This document shows, one piece after another, positions 39,404-47,732 of a stretch of 64,000 nucleotides of DNA. Position numbers and translations under genes: made by a program. The stretch covers positions 1,054,001 to 1,118,000 of the forward strand of contig NZ_CP011789.1 in NCBI RefSeq assembly GCF_001636055.1, given 5' to 3'. This stretch comes from Pseudomonas putida (GTDB lineage: Bacteria; Pseudomonadota; Gammaproteobacteria; Pseudomonadales; Pseudomonadaceae). Below the pieces are notes generated by a model that was given only the letters and a program-made list of their open reading frames with translations, did no database searches and was not told the DNA's origin. Each line of letters begins with the position of its first letter. The stretch's first letter is position 1.

Positions 39404-40585
39404 ATGTCATCTGCCCACGATGCATCTTCGTTTCAACTCACTCGCGGCCTGACCCTGTTGCTGGCCGCAGCCTGCGCACTGGCGGTGGCCACGGTGTACT
39501 GCGCCCAGCCGCTGTTGGAGTCCATGGCCCAGAGCCTGGGCGTGCCGAGTCGTCAGGTCGGCTGGGTGGTCGGCGCAACCCAGGCAGGCTACGCACTAGG
39601 ATTGCTGCTGATCGTGCCGCTAGGGGACCTGCTCGACCGCAAGCGCTTGATCCTTGCGCAGTTGCTGCTGTCGGCACTGGCGCTGGTCGCGGTCGGCCTG
39701 GCCCAGCATTGGGCGGCGCTGTTGGCGGCCATGGGCATGGTCGGGCTGATGGCCGTGGTGGTGCAGCTGATGGTCGCCCAGGCGGCCACCCTGGCGACAC
39801 CGGCGCAGCAGGGGCAGGCGGTGGGAACGGTTACCAGCGGCATCGTAGTGGGGATTTTGCTGGCGCGGCTGGTGGCGGGAGTCGTGGCTGATCTGGCTGG
39901 CTGGCGAGGGGTTTATTTCGCTGCTGCCGGGTTGGCGCTGCTGATGGTCGTGCTGCTCGGCTGGCGTATGCCCTCTGCACGACCTCTGGGGCAGCGCCAA
40001 CATTACCGGGCGTTGTTGCGCTCTATGGCGGTGCTGCTGCGCGATGATCGCCTGCTGCGCCAGCGGGGTGTGTTCGCATTACTGATCTTCGCCGCGTTTA
40101 GCGTGCTGTGGAGCAGCATGGTGCTGCCGTTGAGTGCGCTGCAACTGACCCACACCCAGATCGGCCTGTTCGGCCTGGCCGGTGTCGCCGGAGCCCTTGC
40201 CGCATCGCGTGCCGGGCGTTTGGCCGATCGCGGCCTTGGGCAGCGCACCACAGGGCTGGCGCTGGGGCTGCTGACACTGTCGTGGCTGCCGAGCCTGTTC
40301 GTCGGGCAGTCGCTGCTGGCGCTGGTAGCCGGTGTGGTGATGCTGGACCTCGCCGTGCAGGCAGTGCATGTGACCAACCAGAGCCTGCTGCTGGCCGGGC
40401 GGGCGGAGATGGCCAGTCGTCTGATTGGCGCGTACATGTGCTGCTATTCGGTGGGTAGTGGGGCGGGGGCGGTGACGGCGAGCTGGGTCTACGGGGCGTG
40501 GGGGTGGGGCGCGGTATGTGGACTGGGAGCTGGAGTCAGCGCGTTGGCGTGGGGGTATTGGTGGTGGCTGCAACGCCAGGGCTGA
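39404..40585 (+). CDS. MFS transporter (drug/sugar efflux type)
   Basis: 393-residue inner-membrane protein with about twelve hydrophobic segments. The loop 2-3 motif LGDLLDRKRLILAQLL fits the MFS A motif, and GQAVGTVTSGIVVGILLARLVAGVVAD fits the antiporter C motif, so export with proton exchange is likely. The start ATG 39404, with SD CCAGGAG, is preferred over GTG 39365. The divergent HxlR gene probably represses it. The substrate is unknown. Confidence 0.82.
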   Translation: MSSAHDASSFQLTRGLTLLLAAACALAVATVYCAQPLLESMAQSLGVPSRQVGWVVGATQAGYALGLLLIVPLGDLLDRKRLILAQLLLSALALVAVGLAQHWAALLAAMGMVGLMAVVVQLMVAQAATLATPAQQGQAVGTVTSGIVVGILLARLVAGVVADLAGWRGVYFAAAGLALLMVVLLGWRMPSARPLGQRQHYRALLRSMAVLLRDDRLLRQRGVFALLIFAAFSVLWSSMVLPLSALQLTHTQIGLFGLAGVAGALAASRAGRLADRGLGQRTTGLALGLLTLSWLPSLFVGQSLLALVAGVVMLDLAVQAVHVTNQSLLLAGRAEMASRLIGAYMCCYSVGSGAGAVTASWVYGAWGWGAVCGLGAGVSALAWGYWWWLQRQG

Positions 40586-40596
40586 GCGGCAGCCAG

Positions 40597-40620
40597 AGGC
40601 CCCGCTGTACGGCGGGGCCT
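40597..40620. terminator. convergent terminator between MFS and ompW genes
   Basis: Stem AGGCCCCGC (40597-40605)/GCGGGGCCT (40612-40620), loop TGTACG. The T tract is poor, but the site lies 11 bases after one stop and 15 before the other on the opposite strand. Confidence 0.6.
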
Positions 40621-40634
40621 GAGTGCGTTGCGTG

Positions 40635-41318
40635 TCAGAACTTGTAGCCGATACCGACCATGTAGACCCACGGATCGACATCGACGTTGACCTTGGTCTT
40701 GCCCACGCCCAGGGCGCTCGGACCGTCGATGGTGGCCTTGGTGTCGATGTCGACGTACCAGACCGCGGCGTTGACCAGCAGGTTGTCGGTCAGCATGTAG
40801 TCCATGCCCAACTGGCCAGCCAGGCCGATGGAGTCCTGCAGCTTCATGTTACTGAAGCCCTGCTGCTTGCGGGCGCTGCTGAGGTCTTCATCGAAGAACA
40901 GCGTGTAGTTGATGCCGATACCGGCATAGGGCTGGAACTTCGACGAGGCTTCCATCGGGTAGTACTGCAGCGAGAGGGTCGGTGGCAGTTGCTTGATGTC
41001 GGCCAGCTTGCCGTCGAGCCCGCCGCCCAGGCCCTTGACGCCCACGGTGTGCTTGAACGGCGTGGCAGCGAGCAGCTCGATGCCGACGTGGTCGGTGAGC
41101 ATGTAGGCGAAGGCCAGGCCCAGCTGGGTGTCGCTGTCGAGGGTGGCCTTGGTGCCGGAGACCTTGGCGCCGTCGAGCTTGAGGTCACTGCTGCTTTCAT
41201 TCGGCGCAGTGGTGATGGCGCCGGCACGCATGATGAAGTCACCCGCCTGGTGGGCGTGGGCAACGGGGGCTGCGAGCGCCAACGCGACGAGCGAGGCACC
41301 GAGCAATGTCTTGTTCAT
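40635..41318 (-). CDS. ompW: OmpW-family outer membrane protein
   Basis: 227-residue eight-stranded beta-barrel. The signal peptide MNKTLLGASLVALALAAPVAHA is cleaved near residue 22, followed by HQAGDFIMRAGAITTAPNESS, the OmpW N-terminal pattern. Amphipathic strands include FQPYAGIGINYTLFF, and the C-terminus is PWVYMVGIGYKF ending in Phe, as needed for BAM recognition. SD GGGAG precedes the ATG at 41318; an in-frame extension to 41378 is rejected. Family members let small hydrophobic compounds through. Confidence 0.88.
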   Translation of the reverse strand: MNKTLLGASLVALALAAPVAHAHQAGDFIMRAGAITTAPNESSSDLKLDGAKVSGTKATLDSDTQLGLAFAYMLTDHVGIELLAATPFKHTVGVKGLGGGLDGKLADIKQLPPTLSLQYYPMEASSKFQPYAGIGINYTLFFDEDLSSARKQQGFSNMKLQDSIGLAGQLGMDYMLTDNLLVNAAVWYVDIDTKATIDGPSALGVGKTKVNVDVDPWVYMVGIGYKF

Positions 41319-41428
41319 GGAAGCTCCCAGAGGACGTAAGTAATCGAGTAGTCCAATGGTAAGGAGCCGTCCAAACACATTGTTTGACTCAGCTCAACGA
41401 AGCGGGCTTCACACGGGCGACACAGTTC

Positions 41429-41995
41429 TCATTTCAGCTCATATGCGTAGATTTTCTCGGCTTCCATCTGGTAACCGGCGTCGGCCAGCTCGCTGCTGGT
41501 GTTCTTGACCTGCATACGTCCCTCGATCCAGTAGGGCTGGTACAGGTCTTCGACGCGCACGCCCATCTCGCTGAAGATGTGCACGATCTGGTTGGACGGC
41601 GGCGGCGGCACGTGGATGCAGGCGCCGTAGTAGGGCACCAGGAGAAACTCGGTGGTGCGGCCTTCTTCGCTGACTTCCAGCGGCACGATGTAGCCGGGCA
41701 GTTTGACCTGCTGCCCGTCCAGCGCCTTGACCACCGGTGCGTCGGGCGCCTGCTGGCGGGCTGCCGGGGCAGACTCGGCCGCGAGCGCGTCGCCCAGCGA
41801 ATTGCCCATCTGCGAGAGGTCATGCAGCGGGGTGAGCTGTGGGGGGATGACTGGCGCGCCCTCGGGGATCAGTGCCGGCCAGTCCAGCTCGCGCGGCTCG
41901 TCCGCCCAGGCCGGGATGATCAGCACCAGCAGCAACAGCAGGAGGATCTGTAGTGCTCTCTTCGCGGGCAAGCCCGTTCCCACAGGGATCGACAT
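41429..41995 (-). CDS. DUF3299 exported protein, last gene of a Zur-type ABC operon
   Basis: 188-residue protein of the DUF3299 family. Its signal sequence MSIPVGTGLPAKRAL followed by ILLLLLLVLIIPAWA is partly encoded by a REP element. The mature part has LPGYIVPLEVSEEGRTTEFLLVPYYGACIHVPPPPSNQIV, the domain hallmark. It is the fourth gene after the DUF2796 protein, an ABC ATPase and a permease, 9 bases downstream of the permease. The set matches P. aeruginosa PA4063-PA4066, reported to be induced by zinc depletion. The molecular role is unknown. Confidence 0.8.
   Translation of the reverse strand: MSIPVGTGLPAKRALQILLLLLLVLIIPAWADEPRELDWPALIPEGAPVIPPQLTPLHDLSQMGNSLGDALAAESAPAARQQAPDAPVVKALDGQQVKLPGYIVPLEVSEEGRTTEFLLVPYYGACIHVPPPPSNQIVHIFSEMGVRVEDLYQPYWIEGRMQVKNTSSELADAGYQMEAEKIYAYELK
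41957..41987. repeat. REP element inside the DUF3299 coding sequence
   Basis: TCTTCGCGGGCAAGCCCG followed by TTCCCACAGGG, a single REP with one change from consensus (GTTCCC for GCTCCC). On the minus strand it is read as codons 4-13 of the DUF3299 gene (PVGTGLPAKR), so the REP lies in the n-region of the signal peptide. Confidence 0.85.
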
Positions 41996-42004
41996 GACAA
42001 ACTC

Positions 42005-43270
42005 TCAGAGGTGGATCGACAGGCCATCGGCCAACGACTGCCGGTAGGCACGCCAGGCCGGAACGCTGCCCATCAGCAGCGCCGCACCGAGGATGATCGC
42101 CAGCAACGTCCATTCGTGCGGGCTTGGCCAGGCCAGCGGCAGGAACAGCCCGTAGTTGGACTGTACCGCGTCCTGGGCCAAGGCGATTCCCCCATAGAGC
42201 AATCCCAGCCCGGCGACGATACCGCTGACCGACAGCGCCAGCGCTTCGAGCACCAGCAGCCCGGCGATATGCCAGGGGCGCGCACCCACCGAGCGCAGGA
42301 TGGCCATTTCGCGTCGCCGTTCGTTGAGGCTGGTGAGAATCGCCGTGAGCATGCCGATCAAACCGGTCAGTACCACGAACAGCGACACCACGAACAACGC
42401 CTGCTCGGCGATGCCCATCATGCCCCACAGCTCTTGCAGGGCCACGCCGGGCAAGATCGCCAGCAGCGGCTCGCTGCGGAATTCGTTGATCTCCCGCTGC
42501 ACGCTGAAGGTGGCGATTTTGCTGTTCAGGCCGAGCATGAAGGCCGTGATGGCGGTGGGTTGAAGGTCCATGGTGCGCGCCTGGTCGGCGCTGATGCGCG
42601 CGGCGCCGCGGGCTGGCACGCCGTTCTGCCAGTCGACGTGGATGGCTTCCATCCCCGCCAGGCTGATGTGCAGGGTGCGGTCCACGGGGGTGCCGGTGCG
42701 CTGCAGAATGCCGACCACGGTGAAGGGCTTGTCGTCGTGCTTGACCAGGCTGATGGTGGCGATGCCGTGGGCCAGCACCAGGCTGTCGCCGAGCTTGTAG
42801 TGCAGGGCTTCGGCCACTTCGGCGCCAAGCACCACTTCGAACGGGTCGTTGGCGAACTGGCGGCCCTGGCTCAGTTGCAGGTGCTGCTGGCGGCCGTACT
42901 GGTAGTGGGTGAAGTAATCGCTGTTGGTGCCCATCACCCGGTAGCCGCGGTGCGAGTCGCCCAGGGAGATCGGGATCGCCCACTTGACCCGCGGGTCCTT
43001 GGCGTAATGCTCGAAGCTGTCCCAGCGGATGTTGTTGGTGGCGTTGCCGATACGGAACACCGAGTACAGCAGCAGGTTGACCGACCCCGAGCGCGCCCCG
43101 ACGATCAGGTCGGTGCCGCTGATGGTGTTGGCGAAACTGGCGCGGGCTTCGGTACGCACGCGCTCCACCGCCAGCAGCAGGCACACCGACAAGGCGATGG
43201 CGAAGGCGGTGAGGAAGGCAGTGAAGCGGCGGTTGGCCAGGCTGGCCAGGGCTAGACGGAGCAGGTACAT
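42005..43270 (-). CDS. ABC transporter permease, MacB/FtsX type
   Basis: 421-residue membrane protein. One N-terminal transmembrane segment (about 15-36), a large periplasmic region (about 45-280) with NTISGTDLIVGARSGSVNLLLYSVFRIGNATNNI, then three C-terminal segments with RRREMAILRSVGARPWHIAGLL, the FtsX/MacB coupling region. This architecture belongs to mechanotransmission-type ABC systems rather than classical importers. The gene overlaps the ATPase gene by one base. Confidence 0.88.
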   Translation of the reverse strand: MYLLRLALASLANRRFTAFLTAFAIALSVCLLLAVERVRTEARASFANTISGTDLIVGARSGSVNLLLYSVFRIGNATNNIRWDSFEHYAKDPRVKWAIPISLGDSHRGYRVMGTNSDYFTHYQYGRQQHLQLSQGRQFANDPFEVVLGAEVAEALHYKLGDSLVLAHGIATISLVKHDDKPFTVVGILQRTGTPVDRTLHISLAGMEAIHVDWQNGVPARGAARISADQARTMDLQPTAITAFMLGLNSKIATFSVQREINEFRSEPLLAILPGVALQELWGMMGIAEQALFVVSLFVVLTGLIGMLTAILTSLNERRREMAILRSVGARPWHIAGLLVLEALALSVSGIVAGLGLLYGGIALAQDAVQSNYGLFLPLAWPSPHEWTLLAIILGAALLMGSVPAWRAYRQSLADGLSIHL

Positions 43271-43980
43271 CAGGCCTCCCGAGGCTTGGCGGCGCGGTTG
43301 AGCTCGGCCAGCGACAGGTCGCGGTCGAACAGGGGCGCCAGGCTCTGGTCATGGCTGACGAACAGCAGGCTGGAGCCTGCGGCGCGGCATTCGTCGAACA
43401 GCAGGCGGATGAACACCTCGCGGGTGTCGGCGTCGAGCGCGGAGGTCGGCTCGTCGGCGATCACCAGTTCCGGTTGGCCGATCAGTGCACGCGCAGCGGC
43501 GACCCGCTGTTGCTGGCCGATCGACAGGGTGTCGGCGCGCCGGGCGAGCAGGTCGGGGTCGCCCAGGCCCAGGTGGGCGAGCAATTGCGCCGCTGCCTGG
43601 TGGATGCTGCCATGGCGCTGCGCCGCACGTTCGGCACGGCTGCGCGAAAAGCGGCAGGGCAACTCGACGTTTTCCTGCACGGAGAGAAACGGCAGCAGGT
43701 TGAACTGCTGGAAGATGTAGCCGGTGTGGTCGACACGGAAACGGTCGCGAGCGCCCTGGCCCAGCTCCGCCAGGTTCTGCCCGAGCAGCCGCACTTCGCC
43801 CTGGTCGGGCAGGTTGACCCCGCCCAGCAGGCCGAGCAGGGTGGTCTTGCCGCTGCCGCTGGGGCCTTTGAGGAACAGCGCCTCACCGGCCTCCAGACGG
43901 AACTGGGAGATGTTCAGCAACGGCTGCTGACCTGGCCAGGCGAAGACCAGGTCATGCAGTTCGATCAGCGGCTGGCTCAT
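43270..43980 (-). CDS. ABC transporter ATP-binding protein (MacB/LolD-like)
   Basis: 236-residue ATPase. Walker A GPSGSGKTTLL at about 39-49, Q-loop in FQQFNLLPFLSVQENVELP, signature LSIGQQQRVAAARAL, Walker B LVIADEPTSALD and the switch His in VSHD. It powers the adjacent FtsX-like permease. It lies directly after the His-rich DUF2796 gene, one base from its stop. Confidence 0.92.
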   Translation of the reverse strand: MSQPLIELHDLVFAWPGQQPLLNISQFRLEAGEALFLKGPSGSGKTTLLGLLGGVNLPDQGEVRLLGQNLAELGQGARDRFRVDHTGYIFQQFNLLPFLSVQENVELPCRFSRSRAERAAQRHGSIHQAAAQLLAHLGLGDPDLLARRADTLSIGQQQRVAAARALIGQPELVIADEPTSALDADTREVFIRLLFDECRAAGSSLLFVSHDQSLAPLFDRDLSLAELNRAAKPREA

Positions 43981-44580
43981 TCAGAACGCAACCACGGCCT
44001 TGGCCGGGGTGCTTTCGAAGCCCTTCTGGCCGTTCGGGCCGACCAACTGCACATTGATCTTCTGGGTTTGCGGGTACGCCTTGTACAGCGACGACAGGTC
44101 GATCTGGGTCAGCTTGGCCGGAGCTGCGCAGGTCAGCTGGTAGTGCGCGTGGATCTCGCTGTGCTGGTGTTCATGCGCGTGGTCATGGTCATGGTCGTGA
44201 TCGTCGTCACCGTCGTCGTCCTTGGCCGATGGCTCGTCACCGAACAGCGGGCTTTCCAGCTCCTGCTGGTCTTCCTTGCAACCGGCCGCGCTGGCCAGGC
44301 CGAACAGCTTGAGCGGCTGTTCGAGTTGCTTGCGCACAGCCTCGACCTTGGCCTTGTCGGCATCGCTGCCGGGCATGTGCTCGAAGCCGACCAGGTTCAT
44401 TGCCGGGCTCTCCAGCGCCAGCTCCAGGGTATTGCCATCCAGGCCGACGTTCAGGCGTGCGACGCCGTGCTCGTGGGCAGGCAAGGTGCCGTGGGCATGA
44501 TCGTGGTCGTGATCGTCATGGGCCTGGGCAACGGCCAGGGGCAGCAGGGCGAAGGGCAAGGCGAGGAGCAGGCGGCGCAT
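43981..44580 (-). CDS. DUF2796 (ZrgA-like) His-rich periplasmic protein
   Basis: 199-residue exported protein with signal peptide MRRLLLALPFALLPLAVAQA, then two metal-binding-looking clusters: HDDHDHDHAHG right after cleavage and DDHDHDHDHAHEHQHSEIHAH at about 122-142. DUF2796 includes Vibrio ZrgA, a zinc-uptake protein, so periplasmic zinc capture is the best guess. The start ATG 44580 has SD GGAG. First gene of the operon; a Zur-box-like sequence lies 32-53 bases upstream. Confidence 0.85.
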   Translation of the reverse strand: MRRLLLALPFALLPLAVAQAHDDHDHDHAHGTLPAHEHGVARLNVGLDGNTLELALESPAMNLVGFEHMPGSDADKAKVEAVRKQLEQPLKLFGLASAAGCKEDQQELESPLFGDEPSAKDDDGDDDHDHDHDHAHEHQHSEIHAHYQLTCAAPAKLTQIDLSSLYKAYPQTQKINVQLVGPNGQKGFESTPAKAVVAF

Positions 44581-44611
44581 GGACGACTCCAGAAGCGGAC
44601 GGGAAAGATTT

Positions 44612-44633
44612 GGTAATGTTATAACAACTTTTC
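44612..44633. promoter_or_regulatory. Zur box candidate
   Basis: On the minus strand the site reads GAAAAGTTGTTATAACATTACC, close to the gammaproteobacterial Zur palindrome GAAATGTTATA-N-TATAACATTTC, with the TTATAACATT half nearly intact. Zinc-loaded Zur would repress the DUF2796-ABC-DUF3299 operon. The site lies between that operon and a divergent small gene and could affect both. Confidence 0.7.
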
Positions 44634-44713
44634 TTGTCGATGCCAGACGCTTGGCGCAGGTTTCATGTCGTGGGAGCATGCACGTCATCGATCCGCGATT
44701 GAAGGAAGGCAGC

Positions 44714-45061
44714 GTGAGAATCCGAGGACAGATCGGCGACTGGCCGGTGGACCTGACCATCGAACTGGATCCGGCGGAGTGGGCCCAGCTTGGGCGCAGG
44801 CTCGAAGAGGCGCCTGCGCTGGCAGAGGTGGCGAGCGCGCCTGGTGCTGCGCCAGTGCGGCAGGATGATAGCCAGTGGTCGGCGGCGCGCGAGGTGTTGC
44901 GTCAGGCTGGAGCGCTCAGTGGGCCTGAGTTGCTGGAGCGGCTGGAAGGGTTGGCCGGGAGTGTCGCGGCAGGCAAGCGGCTGCTGGTGCGTTTGCGCCA
45001 CAGCAGTGAAGTGAAGGTGGAAAGCGGTGCGGATGCGCCGGTATATCGCTGGGTAGGCTAG
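44714..45061 (+). CDS. hypothetical protein, 115 residues
   Basis: Not recognised. The N-terminus VRIRGQIGDWPVDLTIELDPAEWAQL suggests a small beta-sheet domain, then a Pro/Ala-rich linker, and a helical C-terminal half (SAAREVLRQAGALSGPELLERLEGLAGS, ending RLRHSSEVKVESG). No signal peptide or membrane segment. GTG 44714 is chosen because GAAGGAAGG precedes it; an in-frame ATG at 44678 adds 12 residues but has its SD too close. It is divergent from the zinc-linked operon with the Zur-like site between them. Confidence 0.6.
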   Translation: MRIRGQIGDWPVDLTIELDPAEWAQLGRRLEEAPALAEVASAPGAAPVRQDDSQWSAAREVLRQAGALSGPELLERLEGLAGSVAAGKRLLVRLRHSSEVKVESGADAPVYRWVG

Positions 45062-45087
45062 TTGCCGGGGACGGTGCGTGGCTGGAG

Positions 45088-45109
45088 GCCACCTCCTGCA
45101 GGAGGTGGC
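45088..45109. terminator. palindromic hairpin between two convergent genes
   Basis: GCCACCTCCTG-CAGGAGGTGGC is a perfect 22 bp palindrome just after the small gene at 44714 and 10 bases before the stop of the minus-strand thioredoxin gene. There is no T tract. Confidence 0.45.
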
Positions 45110-45119
45110 GGCTTAGGGC

Positions 45120-46007
45120 TCAGAACATCGCCGAAGACAACCGGCGGCGGTACACGCCCACCAGCGGATGGTCACCGCCGAGCAGGTCGAACACCTGCAG
45201 CATGGCTTTCTGCGGCAGGCCGTTGTCATAGGCGCGATTGCGCTGGAACAGCTTGAGCAGCCCGTCCAGCGCAGCTTCGTACTGCTGGCGCGCCAGTTGC
45301 TGGATGCACAGCTGGTAAGCCGCTTCGTCATCCTGCGGGTTCTGCGCCAGGCGGCTCTTGAGCTCGGCGGCCTCCGGCAGGCTGGCGGCCTGGCGCAAGA
45401 AGGTCAGTTGCGCCTTGGCACCGGCCAGCGCGGCCTTGTGCTCATCGCTCTTGACTGCGTCCAGCACTTGCTGCGCTGCGTCCAGGTCGCCGCGTTCGGC
45501 CAGGCAGCGGCCGTAGTAGATCAGCGCCTCGGCGTTGCTGTTGTCTTCACCGAGCACGGCCTGCAGCAGCGCTTCGGCCTCGCTGAAACGGCTCTCGGCG
45601 AACAGCGTCTTGGCCTGCTCCAGTGGCGAGGCAGTCGGCGGTGCAGGCATCTGCACATGCGGCTCGAGCATGGCGCGAATCGCCGACTCCGGCTGGGCAC
45701 CGGCAAAGCCGTCGACCGGCTGGCCATCCTTGAACAGCACCACGGTCGGCAGGCTGCGGATACCGAACTGGGCCACCACCTGCTGCTCGACGTCGCAGTT
45801 GATCTTGGCCAGCAGCAGCTCGCCCTGGTAGCCCTCGGCGATCTTCGCCAGCAGCGGCATCAGCGCCTTGCAGGGCGCGCACCACTCGGCCCAGAAGTCC
45901 ACCAGCACGGGCTTGTGGAAGGAATTCTCGATCACCAGTTGCTGGAAGTTGGCATCGGTGGCGTCGAAGATGTAGGGCGTGGCGGTATTAGAGGAAGCTT
46001 GGCTCAT
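45120..46007 (-). CDS. cnoX: thioredoxin-TPR chaperone CnoX/YbbN
   Basis: 295-residue protein. An N-terminal thioredoxin fold (about 10-115) has VLVDFWAEWCAPCKALMPLL, so the redox-active CxxC is kept, unlike E. coli YbbN/CnoX, which lacks it. A C-terminal all-helical TPR-like region (about 128-290) has AEALLQAVLGEDNSNAEALIYYGRCLAERGD. CnoX proteins protect proteins under hypochlorous stress and hand them to GroEL/DnaK. Minus strand, 39 bases from the methyltransferase gene upstream. Confidence 0.85.
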   Translation of the reverse strand: MSQASSNTATPYIFDATDANFQQLVIENSFHKPVLVDFWAEWCAPCKALMPLLAKIAEGYQGELLLAKINCDVEQQVVAQFGIRSLPTVVLFKDGQPVDGFAGAQPESAIRAMLEPHVQMPAPPTASPLEQAKTLFAESRFSEAEALLQAVLGEDNSNAEALIYYGRCLAERGDLDAAQQVLDAVKSDEHKAALAGAKAQLTFLRQAASLPEAAELKSRLAQNPQDDEAAYQLCIQQLARQQYEAALDGLLKLFQRNRAYDNGLPQKAMLQVFDLLGGDHPLVGVYRRRLSSAMF

Positions 46008-46046
46008 CGCAACTCTCGCAGCTTTCGCAAATTCGGAATGGCACCA

Positions 46047-46706
46047 CTATAAAGGCTCGCGGCTGGCGTGGTACAGGCTGACCCGGCGGAATTCGTGCGG
46101 CTCGGCCAGGTCTGGCAGGGTCAGGGCGTCGAGCACGCCGAGCTGGCGATAGAGCGGGTGGCTGAAGTCGCGTACCCGCGAGTCGGCGACCAGTGCCTGG
46201 CGACCCCGGCCGAGAAAGGCATCGAGCAAGGGCAGGTTGGCGCGGTCGTACAGCACGTCGGCGACGAGGATCAGGTCGAAGCGGTCGGCTTCGGCGAAAA
46301 AATCCTCGCTGTAGCCCAGCGTCACGCCGTTGAGTGCAGCGTTGGCGCGGCATGCGTCCAGGGCCAGCGGGTCGAGGTCGCAGGCGACCACCTCGCGCGC
46401 ACCGGCACGGGCTGCGGCGATGCCGGCGATCCCCGAACCTGCGCCGAAGTCCAGCACGCGCTTGTCACGTACCCATTCGGGGTGTTGGGCCAGGTAGCGA
46501 GCCATGGCCAGGCCGCTGGCCCAGCAGAAGCTCCAGTAGGGGGGCTCGTCGAGGATGCGCCGGGTCTCGTCGGGGCTGAATGCCCGGTCCATGTTCTCGG
46601 CGTCGAGCAGCCACAGCTTGAGGTCGCAGCCCGGCAATTCGCTGATGACCAGGCGCGCTTCGCCAATCAGGCCGCTGAGGGCCTGTTGCAGGTGTAGCGG
46701 TGTCAC
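46047..46706 (-). CDS. class I SAM methyltransferase, ETFB-lysine methyltransferase-like
   Basis: 219-residue enzyme. SAM motif I VLDFGAGSGIAGIAAARAGA is at about 84-103, motif II ACDLDPLALDACRANA follows, and DLILVADVLYD is the post-II motif typical of the METTL20/ETFB-KMT and related lysine methyltransferase group. The upstream PPYWSFCWASG (about 55-65) is also found in that group. The likely substrate is a protein, possibly electron-transfer flavoprotein beta; this is inferred from family. It starts one base before the stop of the lipoprotein gene. Confidence 0.72.
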   Translation of the reverse strand: MTPLHLQQALSGLIGEARLVISELPGCDLKLWLLDAENMDRAFSPDETRRILDEPPYWSFCWASGLAMARYLAQHPEWVRDKRVLDFGAGSGIAGIAAARAGAREVVACDLDPLALDACRANAALNGVTLGYSEDFFAEADRFDLILVADVLYDRANLPLLDAFLGRGRQALVADSRVRDFSHPLYRQLGVLDALTLPDLAEPHEFRRVSLYHASREPL

Positions 46707-46707
46707 G

Positions 46708-47160
46708 TTATGGCGCCTTCTCGAAACGCAGTGGGCCGGTGGTCTGGGTTTCGGCCTGGACGATGCGCTGCGGCGGCAGGTGCATGATCAGTTGGCCGGA
46801 GCGGCTGGCGCGCCCGCGCAGCTCGACCCGGGCGCCGGCAGGAAAGGCCTCGGGGTTGAAGCGTAGATGATAAGGCAGGGCCTGGCCGGTGCCGGTCAGG
46901 TCGCTGCTGGCCAGCAGGCGTTGGGGGCGGCCGCGCTCGTCGATCACCAGCAGTGCCAGCTCGACTTCGGCGCCTGCGGGGATTTCCATCAGGGTGCCGC
47001 TGAGTTCGCGCTGGTAGGCCGGCAGCGGGCCCGGTTCGTCGCTCTTCTTGACCGTCTTGGGCGCGCTGGGCGCCACAGGCTGTTCGGGCTTCGGTCGGTC
47101 GCTGCCGCAGGCGGCGAGCAGGCCGGCCAGGCACAGGACGACGAGGGCTCGATGGTGCAT
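46708..47160 (-). CDS. YbaY-family lipoprotein
   Basis: 150-residue lipoprotein. The signal peptide [18 protein letters not shown] ends in a lipobox with Cys18, followed by GSD, whose Asp is at +3 of the mature protein. The YbaY domain spans about 55-150 ([22 protein letters not shown]...[24 protein letters not shown]). ATG 47160, with AAGGA seven bases ahead, is chosen over an in-frame ATG at 47175. Function is unknown in the family. Divergent from nrdR. Confidence 0.8.
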   Translation of the reverse strand: MHHRALVVLCLAGLLAACGSDRPKPEQPVAPSAPKTVKKSDEPGPLPAYQRELSGTLMEIPAGAEVELALLVIDERGRPQRLLASSDLTGTGQALPYHLRFNPEAFPAGARVELRGRASRSGQLIMHLPPQRIVQAETQTTGPLRFEKAP

Positions 47161-47265
47161 GGGGTAATCCTTCACAGGCAGATTTCTCTGGATGGTAACC
47201 CCTTTGGCTTGTCTTGCCAGTGGGATGCGCTACCATGGCCCTCCCTTTTTTTGTTGCCTGCCACC

Positions 47266-47730
47266 ATGCACTGTCCCTTTTGCGGTGCCAACGACACCAA
47301 GGTCATCGATTCGCGACTGGTCGCCGAGGGCGAACAGGTCCGCCGCCGCCGCGAATGCGTCGCCTGCGGCGAGCGCTTCACCACCTTCGAGACCGCCGAA
47401 CTGGTCTTGCCCCGGCTGATCAAGCAGGACGGCACGCGCCAGCCCTTCGACGAAGACAAACTGCGTGCCGGCATGCAGCGGGCGCTGGAGAAGCGCCCTG
47501 TCGGCGTCGAGCGCCTGGAAGCGGCGCTGGCGCACATCAAGAGCCGCCTGCGGGCTACCGGCGAGCGCGAAGTGAAGTCGCTGGTGGTCGGCGAGCTGGT
47601 GATGTCCGAGCTGCGCAAGCTCGACGAAGTTGCCTACATCCGCTTCGCTTCGGTGTATCGGCGCTTCCAGGACCTCGACGAATTCCGTGAAGAAATCGAC
47701 CGCCTGGCCCGTGAGCCAGCCAAAGAGTAA
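47266..47730 (+). CDS. nrdR: NrdR, repressor of ribonucleotide reductase genes
   Basis: 154-residue regulator. The zinc ribbon [17 protein letters not shown]...[17 protein letters not shown] spans residues 1-48, followed by the ATP-cone domain at about 49-140 ([32 protein letters not shown]). It senses ATP/dATP and represses nrd operons. The reading frame is open much further upstream but the start MHCPFC is invariant in the family. It ends two bases before ribD, the usual nrdR-rib linkage. Confidence 0.97.
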   Translation: MHCPFCGANDTKVIDSRLVAEGEQVRRRRECVACGERFTTFETAELVLPRLIKQDGTRQPFDEDKLRAGMQRALEKRPVGVERLEAALAHIKSRLRATGEREVKSLVVGELVMSELRKLDEVAYIRFASVYRRFQDLDEFREEIDRLAREPAKE

Positions 47731-47732
47731 GC

